A stretch of 20,314 nt of DNA from an uncultured Lachnospiraceae bacterium (GTDB lineage: Bacteria; Bacillota; Clostridia; Lachnospirales; Lachnospiraceae), in NCBI GenBank assembly GCA_910579505.1, contig CAJTTZ010000026.1:1-20314 (forward strand). Direction: 5' to 3'. A program made the position numbers and the translations under genes. Below are positions 1 through 8,748 of this stretch, piece after piece (the first letter of the stretch is position 1; every line of letters begins with the position of its first letter). The notes beneath the pieces were generated by a model. The model worked only from the letters and a program-made list of their open reading frames with translations. It did not search any database and was not told the DNA's origin.

Positions 1-2
1 CT

Positions 3-3000
3 ACAGCGACCACGAGTCTTACTTTAGGCGCAACAGCTTATACGGCGGCTATCACACTGACGGCAACGTGGACACCCAACACCTATCAGGTGACACTTGA
101 TAACCACGGCGCGACCGGCGGAGACCTTACCGTGAGCCAAACGGTGACCTATGGCGGCAAATATGGCACCCTTCCCGTACCGACCAGAACCGGCTATACC
201 TTCAAAGGCTGGTACACCGAAGAAGCAGAAGGGCAGGGTACTAAGGTTGATGCGGACACGATTGTAGCAACGGCGGATAATCATACCCTTCACGCTCGCT
301 GGAAAGACGAAACCGCACCCGCTAAGCCCGTACTGCAGGATAACGTGACCCTGCCCAAAGACTGGACAAATGCGCAGGACAAAATCCCGCTGAAGCTGTA
401 TGACGGCGTAGGCGTGACCGAACTGTGGGTAAGCGTTGACGGAAAAGACTATATAAAAGTAGACGGTTTCTCAGGCGGCACAGGCAGCATGACCTATGAT
501 TACCCCTCTGTTTTAGAGGGAGAGCATACCTATCGTTTCAAGGCAAAAGACGCGGCAGGAAATACTTCCGCTGAGAACGACCTGTTTACGGTAAAACTGG
601 ATCAGACAAAACCCGTGATCGGCACACTCACCTATGATGATGCGGTGCATCTGAACCTCTGGAACTGGATCATCGGTAAAAAGAGCATGGTCGTTCATGT
701 GCCGGTTACGGACACAGGCAGCGGCGTGACGCAGATCAGCTACAAACAGACGCCCAGAAAGGCGGACGGCACCCTTGACAGCGCCAGCGAAAAGACAGAG
801 ACGGCGGAGGTTAAGGACGGTGAGGCGAAGATTACCTTTGACAAGGATTTCTGCGGGATTATCACCATTAACTGTACTGACAAGGCGGGCAATGCCGCCG
901 ACAGCAAGACCATAGGCACGGAAGGCGCGGGCGGTGTGCTCGTGGAAGATACCCCGCCAGTTATTACCACAAATGCAAAGACGGATTACTACGATGCCCC
1001 CACGGACATCAAGGTGACGGTAAAGGACGACCCGGACAATGCCATCTCAACGGGAATTGCCTCTATCACCTATCAAGTCGGGGAGGACGGCGAGGAACAG
1101 TCTGTCAATGTTGCTGCAGACGCATTAAAGACGGAAGTTATTTTTGATATCCCCGCGTCACAGATACCCACAGGCATCACGGAAATAACGATAACCGCCA
1201 CGGACAACGCGGGAAATACGACCACAACAGAGGGCATCCCTGTAAAAGTCAAGGGACCAGAGAAACAGCCTGCGGCAGAGATCGACTACCGGCAGGAAAA
1301 GCTGACCAAACTTGTGCCGGGTGGAACATATGACATAAGCGGCACCGAATACACGGCGGACACGGACGGCTGCATCCCAATCATAGACGGCTGGTTTGGT
1401 AACACCGTAAACATCATCAGGAAGGGCAACGGCAATGAGACCACCGACAGCCCCGCCCAGAGCCTGCCCATTCCGGCAAGACCCGCCGCGCCAGATGCCC
1501 CGGAACTGGATGCCCGCACGGACAGCAGCATTACCCTAAAGACCATCACCGGCGCACAGTACCGCCGCACGGATGGAACAGGGAACTGGCAGGACAGCAC
1601 CGCATTTACGGGACTGGCACAGAAAACCATTTATCAATTCAAGGCGTACTACCCGGCGACAGACTTAAGCTTTGCGTCCTTAGAGAGCAATGAGGCGCAG
1701 ATCGCCTCCATGCCCACCGCGCCCACGAAAGAAAAACTGGTAATCGGCTACAAGGCGGAGACCCTTACGCTGACGGACGGCATCGAGGCGTTTACCGATG
1801 CAGCCTGCACCACGCCTGTTACGGCGGGTGGTGTGACCGCCTACATGGGGCAGACCTTATATATCCGCTATCCCGCAAAGGGCATCATCCCGGCGAGCCT
1901 GACAACGGCAGTACCGATTCCGGCACGCCCGGCGAAACCCACGCCCGGCAAGACGGACGCATCCTACCCAACAGCCACGGACGGCGCCATCACAGGATTA
2001 ACGTCTGGCACTACCTACGAATACCGGGTAAAGAACACGGACGGCAGTTTCGGCGCATGGAAAGATGCCACCCCAAGCAGCACGAAGATAGAAAACCTTC
2101 CCGCAGGGGAGTACGAGATACGCGTCAAGGCTGTGGAGACAGGCAACGCCAGCTTCCAGAGCGAGACCGCGGCAGTCACTATCGGGGAGATGCCCGGTGT
2201 GAAGATAACCTTTATGGCAGACGGAGACGAATATGCAGTCCGCCACACGAAAAACGGCGGTATATTAACGGAAATCCCGCCCGTGCCTGCGAAGGAAAAT
2301 GCCATAGGCGCATGGTATATGGACGAACAGGGGACAACGCCCGCCGTATTCACGAATATCACAGCGGACATGACTGTCTATGCGGTCTATACCACGGTAT
2401 ATACCGTCACCCTGCAGACAGGCACAGGCTATACCCTGTCCGCGGAGACAGGCAGCCAGAGTCCCGTCAGGGAGGGCGGCAGCTTTACCTTCCGATTTAC
2501 ATTAAGCAGCGGCTACCAGAAGACCGCTGGCTTCGCGGTGAAAGTAAACGGCATGGAAGTGGAACTGACGGCGCAGGAGCCTTATACCTATACCATCAGC
2601 GATATCAGGGAGAATAAGACCGTCACTGTGGAGGGCGTGGCGAAGAAGCCCGGAAAACCCGCAGACGGAGGGGACAAAGACAAGGGGGACGACCCGGAGC
2701 CGGATAACCCTGCACCCAAGCCGGAGGACACAAACCCGGATAACCCGTCACCCAGACCGCCCGTAACCCCGCCTGCCAAACCCACACCGCCGGAACAGGC
2801 ACCCGGCACACCCACGGCGGAAAAACAGCCGGAGAGCAGACCCGGAACAAGACCTAAGAAAGAAGAAACAGCCGCGCCGGAAGAAAGCACGGAGCCGGAG
2901 AAAGAACCCGGCACGGAGACACCAGAGCCGGACGGCACAGGAACGGATACGGCGGAAAGCACAGACATCGGACAGACCAAAGGCACCCCGGCACAACAGG

Positions 3001-3668
3001 CGGAAGTGAGACTCGGAAACGGCACGGTCATCGTGACCGTGGTATGCGAGGAAGAAAAATGCACCGCAGCCGTGGCGGACATCGGAGCAGTCGTAAAGGC
3101 GGTACTGACGTCCGACCAGCAGGCACTTGTAAACGGCGGCGAGACAATAGAGATTCGGATAGACGTGACGGATATCTCCGAGAAAGTACCCGCACAGGAT
3201 AAGGAAGTGATCGGGAGCGGCATTGAGGCATACAGCGAAGAAGTACCCGGACTCGTACTCGGCATGTACGTTGACATCTCCATGTTCATCAGGATCGGGG
3301 GCGGAGACTGGAACGCCATCACCGAGACGGACGAACCCATAGAGGTCGTGGTCAACATCCCGGAGAAACTGCTAAGTGACGGCAGGGAGTATTACATTAT
3401 CCGCGCCCATAACGGCGAATATACCTTTATGAACGACATAGACGATAAGCCGGAGACCATCACCATCAGTACGGAACTGTTTTCAAGCTACGCCATCGCC
3501 TACGTGGAGACGGACGGCGCAGGAACAGACGCCAAGTGCGGACTCTGCCATATCTGCCCGACCTTTTTGGGGATATGTTACTTTATCTGGCTGGCGGTTA
3601 TCCTTGCACTGGTACTGGGCATTTATCTCATCATTCGAAGGAGGAAGCGACAGGAAGAAGAAAAATAG
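3..3668 (+). CDS. Giant membrane-anchored surface protein with Flg_new, Ig-like and FN3-like domains (5'-partial)
   Basis: The reading frame is open from the first bases of the window, so the N-terminus, signal peptide and start lie upstream; the GTG at 90 is internal. In order, the sequence shows a Listeria-Bacteroides (Flg_new/InlB B-type) repeat (about 78-305, with a GYTFKGWYT core), three Ig-like modules ending in D-x-AGN-type motifs (KDAAGNTS, TDKAGNAA, TDNAGNTT), FN3-like modules introduced twice by PIPARPA, and a second Flg_new-like unit near 2200-2390. A Pro/Glu/Thr-rich wall-spanning linker (about 2640-3000) and a compact beta-rich C-terminal domain follow. The protein ends with a Cys-rich juxtamembrane CGLCHIC motif, one membrane helix and a basic tail (RRRKRQEEEK). 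There is no LPXTG motif, so anchoring is by the helix. It is probably an adhesin or other cell-surface protein; the ligand is unknown. No clear terminator follows. Confidence 0.85.
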   Translation, partial: TATTSLTLGATAYTAAITLTATWTPNTYQVTLDNHGATGGDLTVSQTVTYGGKYGTLPVPTRTGYTFKGWYTEEAEGQGTKVDADTIVATADNHTLHARWKDETAPAKPVLQDNVTLPKDWTNAQDKIPLKLYDGVGVTELWVSVDGKDYIKVDGFSGGTGSMTYDYPSVLEGEHTYRFKAKDAAGNTSAENDLFTVKLDQTKPVIGTLTYDDAVHLNLWNWIIGKKSMVVHVPVTDTGSGVTQISYKQTPRKADGTLDSASEKTETAEVKDGEAKITFDKDFCGIITINCTDKAGNAADSKTIGTEGAGGVLVEDTPPVITTNAKTDYYDAPTDIKVTVKDDPDNAISTGIASITYQVGEDGEEQSVNVAADALKTEVIFDIPASQIPTGITEITITATDNAGNTTTTEGIPVKVKGPEKQPAAEIDYRQEKLTKLVPGGTYDISGTEYTADTDGCIPIIDGWFGNTVNIIRKGNGNETTDSPAQSLPIPARPAAPDAPELDARTDSSITLKTITGAQYRRTDGTGNWQDSTAFTGLAQKTIYQFKAYYPATDLSFASLESNEAQIASMPTAPTKEKLVIGYKAETLTLTDGIEAFTDAACTTPVTAGGVTAYMGQTLYIRYPAKGIIPASLTTAVPIPARPAKPTPGKTDASYPTATDGAITGLTSGTTYEYRVKNTDGSFGAWKDATPSSTKIENLPAGEYEIRVKAVETGNASFQSETAAVTIGEMPGVKITFMADGDEYAVRHTKNGGILTEIPPVPAKENAIGAWYMDEQGTTPAVFTNITADMTVYAVYTTVYTVTLQTGTGYTLSAETGSQSPVREGGSFTFRFTLSSGYQKTAGFAVKVNGMEVELTAQEPYTYTISDIRENKTVTVEGVAKKPGKPADGGDKDKGDDPEPDNPAPKPEDTNPDNPSPRPPVTPPAKPTPPEQAPGTPTAEKQPESRPGTRPKKEETAAPEESTEPEKEPGTETPEPDGTGTDTAESTDIGQTKGTPAQQAEVRLGNGTVIVTVVCEEEKCTAAVADIGAVVKAVLTSDQQALVNGGETIEIRIDVTDISEKVPAQDKEVIGSGIEAYSEEVPGLVLGMYVDISMFIRIGGGDWNAITETDEPIEVVVNIPEKLLSDGREYYIIRAHNGEYTFMNDIDDKPETITISTELFSSYAIAYVETDGAGTDAKCGLCHICPTFLGICYFIWLAVILALVLGIYLIIRRRKRQEEEK

Positions 3669-3809
3669 AACAGAAAGCATGCAACCAGCGCATAGCTGAA
3701 ATTTTCGGTGATATTTGGTGGCATTCCAATCGGTTGACGGAGAAAGAATGGAAAGAGGTTTATGGAGGGACTTAAAACGTGGAAGATGTGAAATGGCTTT
3801 TAAAAAGGC

Positions 3810-4939
3810 ATGGAGCTTTATACGGAGGTTAAAATTGCATATCCTGAAACGGAGTATTCCCGTATTGAGGGATTTTCTGAAAAACAGAGAAAAGATGTGG
3901 TAAAGCGGTTGGGTGAGCAGGGGATTGTAAGCGTTTCTGATGATATGAACATGGAAAACTATCAGAAAATGGAGGATTTCTATTCTGATTATATGTCCGG
4001 CAGGGATGCAATGATTACGGTGTTTGACGTATACAGGGAAGGAAATATTGGTGCACTGACATTTATACATAGAGACGGGAAGATACAATCTTATTATGTA
4101 TTGGTAGGCTGGCGGGAAGGCGGCATACCGAAAATCATAAGTTTTGGAAGCAATGATCTGGAAGAGATAAGACTGACAGAGAAAGGGTATTTTATTTATA
4201 CTAACACAGAAACAATCGCACATGGAAATCTGCGAGAGTATTACAGGGTAAAGCCATTGTCGGATGAATGTAGGGAACTTACAAGAAAGTACATATATGG
4301 GCTCAGCTTCGTAAATTATAATATGCTCGTTACAAACTGGAACGCCGACAATGTGGAGGAAATCTTAATGCCGCGTATGTTTGAGGACATATACCGGGTA
4401 TATACAAAGGAACCTTTCAGGATGGAGGGCAGGCTGATTCCGGCAGAGACTTATGAGCGTGTTATGACCACCTGCTTTCCGGTATCCGTAGATCAGGTGA
4501 GGGAATATTGCGGTTATCATGCAGATGCGGGCGGTTATGAATATGAAATGATATTTGCAAGACAGTTTCCGCCCTTTGGGGAAGTGGTAGATTACAAACA
4601 GGGTGCGGATGGGACAATCACACTTTATGTAGATGGGGTCTGGATTGATTACAATTCGGACTATGCTTTTACAAATCAGATTGTGGTTCAGCCATTCCCC
4701 GATGGAACATTTCGGTATCTGTCTAATACGATTGAACAAAAGGAACTGGAACTGCCACAAATAGAAAACGAGAGAAAAATCAGTATATCGTACCAGAATG
4801 GGAGGATGCCTATAAGGAGATTGCCCGCAACATGGAAAGTTATTTAGCAGATCCATATATCTTACGGCAGGAGACTGACCGGGCAGACAGTGATATTTGC
4901 ATTGGTTATATTGGGATACATGATTTGGATGATGACGGT
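3810..4939 (+). pseudogene. DUF6070-type protein remnant, frameshifted and truncated at both ends
   Basis: From 3810 (ATG) the frame runs to a TAA at 4845-4847 and resembles the DUF6070 family of Lachnospiraceae exported proteins, as I remember it: the segments RVKPLSDECRELTRKYIYG and TCFPVSVDQVREYCGYHAD are typical. No signal peptide or lipobox precedes it, and an in-frame stop lies just upstream, so the N-terminus is missing. A ribosome site is poor. At the A-run 4775-4779 the frame breaks. One extra A would join it to the next frame, which reads PEWEDAYKEIARNMESYLAD and then YIGIHDLDDDG, the start of an Asp-rich repeat-type tail, up to 4939. After that the similarity stops abruptly. The weak start, the frameshift and the cut 3' end together suggest a decaying gene. 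If the protein is still made, it would be about 345 residues with a nonsense tail. The family's function is unknown. The stretch 3669-3809 holds no convincing gene. Confidence 0.65.
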
Positions 4940-5083
4940 TTAAAACCGCATTTGAGCAGATTCCTATTGTTTCCCTCTCGACTGACGCCTCGATGGGTTT
5001 TCTCGTCAAATGTCTGTCCGTGCAGGCACGGCATCCATTTTCCTCGTTATTTACCATATACCCATATGGGACAGGATGGAGAG
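4940..5083. other. Unassigned 144-bp segment between two truncated genes
   Basis: The DUF6070-type coding similarity on the left ends at 4939 and the blaR1 similarity on the right (minus strand) begins at 5084. The sequence between belongs to neither. It contains a GC-rich inverted repeat, CCGTG-CAGG-CACGG, near 5018-5031. Short open frames on either strand have no recognisable product or good ribosome site. It could be a dispersed non-coding repeat, a scar of a lost element, or the rejoined ends of a deletion. Confidence 0.4.
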
Positions 5084-5768
5084 GGAGATTTTTAACGCCC
5101 CCTGCATCCAGTACGCGGAAAGCTCAAATGGGTGATTTGTCCCGTCCCATATCATGAAAGAATCATCTGGCGTAATCACACCTTCTTCCAGTACAAACAG
5201 CGCATCATAAATTTTGTAAGTAGAATTTGGGGCTGTCCTTAAAGTGGCCTGCTCCATGTCGTAGACATTCCATGCATCGCCGTTTAAATCATATAGTACA
5301 AAGCTGCCCTCATATCCATTGAACCGGGCGGACAGGTCAATCGAGGAAACCTTGTCGGAGGGAATATTCTACTGATACCGGCGCTACTCTGCGGCATAGG
5401 TGGAGAGCATTGGGGCAAGCCAGAAAAGAATAACACCAATTGTGCCAAAAGCAGTAAATCCCTTTACTTTCCTGAAAACGGAAGGCTTTTTATAAGTGGA
5501 AATATTGGCAATTCTTTGCTGCAGTTGTTCCCCGGTTTGATGACACTGTATTTTTCCATACGCCAAGCCATGAGAGAATCTGCGAAAAAGAGGCTGGCCG
5601 AAAGGGAACAAACGGGACGGCAAGAATCCCAAGCATCAGAAACCATAAATGGAACTGCATCCGGCTGGTTAAACAACTTTTAAATGCATGTTTTACGATA
5701 ATAAGAAAACCAATGATAATACAAACAAAAATATTACATAGGAAGAAGCGTATTCCAAAATCTGCCAT
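5084..5768 (-). pseudogene. blaR1: blaR1 pseudogene (beta-lactam sensor/M56 protease), internally deleted
   Basis: BlaR1 is a membrane sensor that binds beta-lactams outside the cell and uses a cytoplasmic zinc-protease domain to relieve BlaI repression. This copy starts properly at ATG 5768, one base after the blaI stop, with two N-terminal membrane helices (MADFGIRFFLCN onward; SRMQFHLWFLMLG). Near 5540-5560 it jumps, out of frame, to the segment RIANISTYKKPSVFRKVKGF that normally follows the protease domain. No HExxH zinc motif remains. Two in-frame TAG codons follow (5384-5386 and 5369-5371). The sensor then resumes in the same frame: the acylated-serine motif STYK is present (Ser codon about 5222-5224), but after DGTNHPFE it skips directly to SAYWMQGALKIS, losing the SVN-type motif, and ends at 5084 without the distal sensor. 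A working BlaR1 is roughly 580-600 residues; about 220 codons survive here. Confidence 0.85.
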
Positions 5769-5769
5769 G

Positions 5770-6156
5770 CTAATTTCCCCTGTCTTTTGAACCCTTTGCG
5801 AGAAGGGAACGGAGCGTGTCAATTTCTGTTTCGGAGAGTCTGTCATTTTCGATATAGGCAGAAAGCATTGCGGTAATATCTCCGTCATAATACCGCTTAA
5901 GAAAAGAGTGGCTTTCCCGGCTGATATATTCTTTTTCTTCTATCAAAGGTGTGTAAACGAAAACCCTGCTCTGCTTTTCATAGGACAGGGCCCTTTTGGT
6001 TACAAGCCGTTTTATCAAGGTCTGTATTGTCTTGGGGCTCCATTTTGTAGTCTGCGTTAATTTTTCGGTGATTTCATTGGTACTGATTGGCGCGTGTTTC
6101 CATATGACTTTCATCACTTCAAATTCAGCTTCTGAAATTTGCGGCAATGTTTTCAT
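5770..6156 (-). CDS. blaI: BlaI/MecI family transcriptional repressor
   Basis: This 128-residue protein matches BlaI/MecI in length and layout. A winged-helix DNA-binding domain covers about residues 1-75, with the recognition-helix region SPKTIQTLIKRL and wing QSRVFVYTPL. A helical dimerisation domain follows (SHSFLKRYYDGDITAML onward). BlaI dimers normally repress their own operon and target beta-lactamase or other genes until cleaved through BlaR1 signalling. The start chosen is ATG 6156, with AGGGGG 8 nt upstream; a TTG at 6162 is too close to that site. The downstream blaR1 partner is a pseudogene, so normal induction by cleavage is not expected. The open frame shows no damage, suggesting that the repressor is still under selection or that loss of blaR1 is recent. 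CopY-type metal regulation is a less likely alternative because the partner remnant is BlaR1. Confidence 0.9.
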   Translation of the reverse strand: MKTLPQISEAEFEVMKVIWKHAPISTNEITEKLTQTTKWSPKTIQTLIKRLVTKRALSYEKQSRVFVYTPLIEEKEYISRESHSFLKRYYDGDITAMLSAYIENDRLSETEIDTLRSLLAKGSKDRGN

Positions 6157-6176
6157 CTGCAATTCCCCCTAAATCC

Positions 6177-6186
6177 TACAATTGTA
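6177..6186. promoter_or_regulatory. Probable BlaI operator overlapping the blaI start point
   Basis: TACAATTGTA is a perfect 10-bp palindrome of the TACA-N2-TGTA form recognised by BlaI/MecI repressors. It covers the expected transcription start of blaI, just downstream of the -10, which fits autorepression. A further TTTACA half-site lies inside the promoter spacer. No second full copy is seen closer to the divergent gene at 6391. Confidence 0.7.
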
Positions 6187-6190
6187 ATAT

Positions 6191-6219
6191 ATTATATTTT
6201 GTAAATGCGGGAATGTCAA
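6191..6219 (-). promoter_or_regulatory. Sigma-A promoter of blaI
   Basis: Reading the minus strand, a perfect -35 TTGACA (6219-6214) is followed by a 17-bp spacer and a perfect -10 TATAAT (6196-6191). Transcription would start near 6184, giving a short leader before the blaI ribosome site. Confidence 0.8.
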
Positions 6220-6273
6220 TTTTTAAACATTATCAAATTAGGGTTTTTTGACGATATTAACAATATTACGACT

Positions 6274-6372
6274 ATGGCAAAATTCACGGACTCTGTCCTT
6301 TACTGGTGGCAGGCAAATAATGACATAAAACACAGGCGGATGGAAGCGAATGAGGGCGAAGGCTTTTTTTGA
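6274..6372 (+). other. Small open frame (32 codons), doubtful
   Basis: An ATG-initiated frame encodes 32 residues starting MAKFTDSVLYWWQANND and ending in TGA just before the ribosome site of the gene at 6391. The composition looks protein-like, with two Trp residues and mixed charge, but no ribosome site precedes it and no family is recognised. It may be a leader peptide, a relic of a lost gene, or chance. A TTGACG at 6248-6253 could be a -35 for the downstream gene, but I see no good -10. Confidence 0.2.
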
Positions 6373-6390
6373 TAAGGAATATAATTACAT

Positions 6391-8694
6391 ATGACAAAGG
6401 ACTTATATCGGAATACTGAGAAAAAAGAGAAAACTGTTCTAACGAAAAAAAGGAAGCGCATTATAGGTATAGCTGCGCTTGGACTGCTGCTTGCGACATG
6501 CGGTGCACCGTCAGAAAGTGTGGACGGAAATCCTGATGGGTGGGAGGATTCTGGCGCTGGGGATGGGGTTTACTTAGGAAGGTTTCCTGCAGAGGGTGAT
6601 ATGGGGGAAGGACCACAAAGCCCTGAAACAAAGGAGGAACCGAAAGAATGGCCCAAGGAGCATGACGGCTGCAGGGTACAGGAACTTGGCGGATATCTGT
6701 ATGAATATACGCCTGTAAGCCCTTATGCCAGTGCAGAAATTTCCATAAAGGATTATGAGGGGGAAAAGCTGGAAACCGGGTGGGATGAGCCGTCGGCTTT
6801 TCGGTTCGCGGGAGAGGCGGATATAACATGGCAGTTTTACGATTCTCTTATGGAAATGGAAACAGCGCTAAACGAGGCGGCCCGGCAGGAAACAGACGGG
6901 GATGCGCTTGATTTTCTGTACTATACTTTCCCCATGACACAGAACGACCACGCTCTTGACCTGTACCACATGCTGAAAACAGAGTATGATACAAAAGAGC
7001 ATTCGTTGACTGCATGGGGCATCGACAATGGGAAGATGTTTGGTTTTATGCAGGAAACGGTGAAAGAGGAGGACGGTTATGAGCTTACCTATCTGTACAG
7101 CCGGTGTTCGAAGGTCAACCTTTATGTGAAGGATGGGACAGCATTTGGACTTACCTTGTTAAACATGCCGCCAGAAAGTGACGATGAAACTCTGGAATAT
7201 GTGTTTGAGGATACTTTTCAGCGCTATGGCGAATATGGAACCGGCTGGGGGCTGGATGAGGAAAATCTGTACTGGATCGACCATGATGAACGGTTGACCG
7301 AGCTGGAGAATCCGAAGCGCAGTTTTCGGGAAGTCCGTGGAATTGATAAGAATTGGGAGTTCGTCGTGGACGAAGGCTTCATGTGCTATTTTGGTCTGCT
7401 TTTGGAGGCAGATTACGAGCTGCCGCTTACGGCGGATGGCAGGATGCTTTCCCTGCACTTTTCACTTGCGGAGAATGAAGATACAAAACTTCGCTATTAT
7501 CTTTTGAATGGCTTTTGTTCGGAAGAACCATACGATATGACAGTGGCGGATATGGAGACCGGCGAAGTGCTGCAGGAGCGCAGGGTATCTCTCAGCATTG
7601 AGCTGCCGGATACAATCACCTATTTGGATTTAAATGGTGACGGTTACGCAGATATGCGGGTTGGTGCGCCGGTTCATGTGAATGGCGCAAAAGCGGTGGA
7701 GGAAGATTACAGGTCCCCCTCTTATCTGCTCTGGGATCCGCAGACAGAGCAGTTTGAGCGCAAGTCGGAAAAAGAGGTGGCAAACAGCAGACAGGCGGTG
7801 GCAAACGGCTTGACGGAGGAAGAACAGGAAGAAAAGACTAAGCGGGAAAGAAGAGATCCTTTTGCGCTGGTTCAGAAGCTGCCGGAGGGGGCGGAACCAG
7901 AGGACTATATCAAACTTACGGGCGATGGGATGCTGGAATACGAGGTGCAGGAGGGAGACTGTCTCTGGCGTATCAGCGAACGTTTATGTGGAAGCGGGTA
8001 CGAATGGACGGCTATTGTAAGGGCTGAGGATTCGCCGAAGGATCCCGATTATCTGTTGGCGGGGGAGACAGTGCTTGTGCCGGAGATTTTCTACATTCGC
8101 AAAGATCCGCTTTCCATGGGCGGTCTGCGCTCTGAGGGGAGTTTCCAGATTGAACAGCCGTATGGGTTTGCCCATTATTTCCTGGATGGCGATGTGACTT
8201 ATGCGTTTTGGGAGGAGGAGAACCAGATTCACAGTCTGCCGGTAACGAATCCGATAGAGGAAAATCCATTTCATGGGCCGGAGGAATGGGAGGCGTTTCA
8301 GGCGGAAGCGGTACGGTGCAGCGAAGCGCTTTGCCCGGGAAAGGTGTCGAATCTCACTTTTGAAAAGTACCATATGGAGGATGGCTGTGATTTGTATGGA
8401 TATGCCTTCGAGTATGATACAGGGGAAGAAATCTTGGAGTATGTGGATTTCTTTAAATTCGGCAAAGCCAATATGTCGGAAGTAATCGGCGTGCGCGAGC
8501 AGGAGCCGAACACGGTGCTGGTGAATACTGTCCGCTATATGGCGGCAAGTTTCACCGATTACGGTGGCGAGCCGGGCATGGGCTGGGGCGATGACGCAGG
8601 TCCTAATGTGGGTGCGGATAAGTGGGACTATCCTTACCTTCACAACCTGTTTGAGGCGGCGAGGGAGGAATTTCAAACGCCCGGTAGGGAGTAG
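6391..8694 (+). CDS. LysM-domain exported protein, probable lipoprotein
   Basis: This is a 767-residue protein of unknown function. The N-terminus has a basic region (KKRKR, 19-23), a hydrophobic stretch (IIGIAALGLLLA) and Cys37 in LATCGA. That is a lipobox-like site, but with Thr rather than the usual Gly, Ala or Ser at -1, so lipidation is probable rather than certain. An acidic, Gly/Pro-rich spacer follows. The central part is unrecognised and includes an Asp-rich DLNDGYAD-like loop near 413-420 (DLNGDGYAD), reminiscent of FG-GAP/VCBS calcium loops. Residues 516-565 form a LysM domain (YEVQEGDCLWRISERLCG to ETVLVPE), a peptidoglycan-binding fold. AAGGA at 6374-6378 is the ribosome site. 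The gene diverges from blaI, and the BlaI operator lies about 205 bp upstream. It likely sits on the outer membrane face and touches peptidoglycan; its job is unknown. Confidence 0.85.
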   Translation: MTKDLYRNTEKKEKTVLTKKRKRIIGIAALGLLLATCGAPSESVDGNPDGWEDSGAGDGVYLGRFPAEGDMGEGPQSPETKEEPKEWPKEHDGCRVQELGGYLYEYTPVSPYASAEISIKDYEGEKLETGWDEPSAFRFAGEADITWQFYDSLMEMETALNEAARQETDGDALDFLYYTFPMTQNDHALDLYHMLKTEYDTKEHSLTAWGIDNGKMFGFMQETVKEEDGYELTYLYSRCSKVNLYVKDGTAFGLTLLNMPPESDDETLEYVFEDTFQRYGEYGTGWGLDEENLYWIDHDERLTELENPKRSFREVRGIDKNWEFVVDEGFMCYFGLLLEADYELPLTADGRMLSLHFSLAENEDTKLRYYLLNGFCSEEPYDMTVADMETGEVLQERRVSLSIELPDTITYLDLNGDGYADMRVGAPVHVNGAKAVEEDYRSPSYLLWDPQTEQFERKSEKEVANSRQAVANGLTEEEQEEKTKRERRDPFALVQKLPEGAEPEDYIKLTGDGMLEYEVQEGDCLWRISERLCGSGYEWTAIVRAEDSPKDPDYLLAGETVLVPEIFYIRKDPLSMGGLRSEGSFQIEQPYGFAHYFLDGDVTYAFWEEENQIHSLPVTNPIEENPFHGPEEWEAFQAEAVRCSEALCPGKVSNLTFEKYHMEDGCDLYGYAFEYDTGEEILEYVDFFKFGKANMSEVIGVREQEPNTVLVNTVRYMAASFTDYGGEPGMGWGDDAGPNVGADKWDYPYLHNLFEAAREEFQTPGRE

Positions 8695-8748
8695 ATGCAG
8701 TGATTGACTGTAACGGATCTTTCAGGGTAAGATTAAGGAGGTACATGA

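Noticed and set aside
3500..3668. Sortase LPXTG anchor
   Set aside because: No LPXTG-like motif precedes the terminal membrane helix; the same holds for the protein ending at 20183.
3483..4223. Minus-strand open frame of 246 codons
   Set aside because: Spans the end of the surface protein gene and the DUF6070-type remnant in antisense; no recognisable domain.
4365..5057. Minus-strand open frame of 230 codons
   Set aside because: Mostly antisense to the DUF6070-type remnant; only its first part covers the unassigned segment and it has no family signature.
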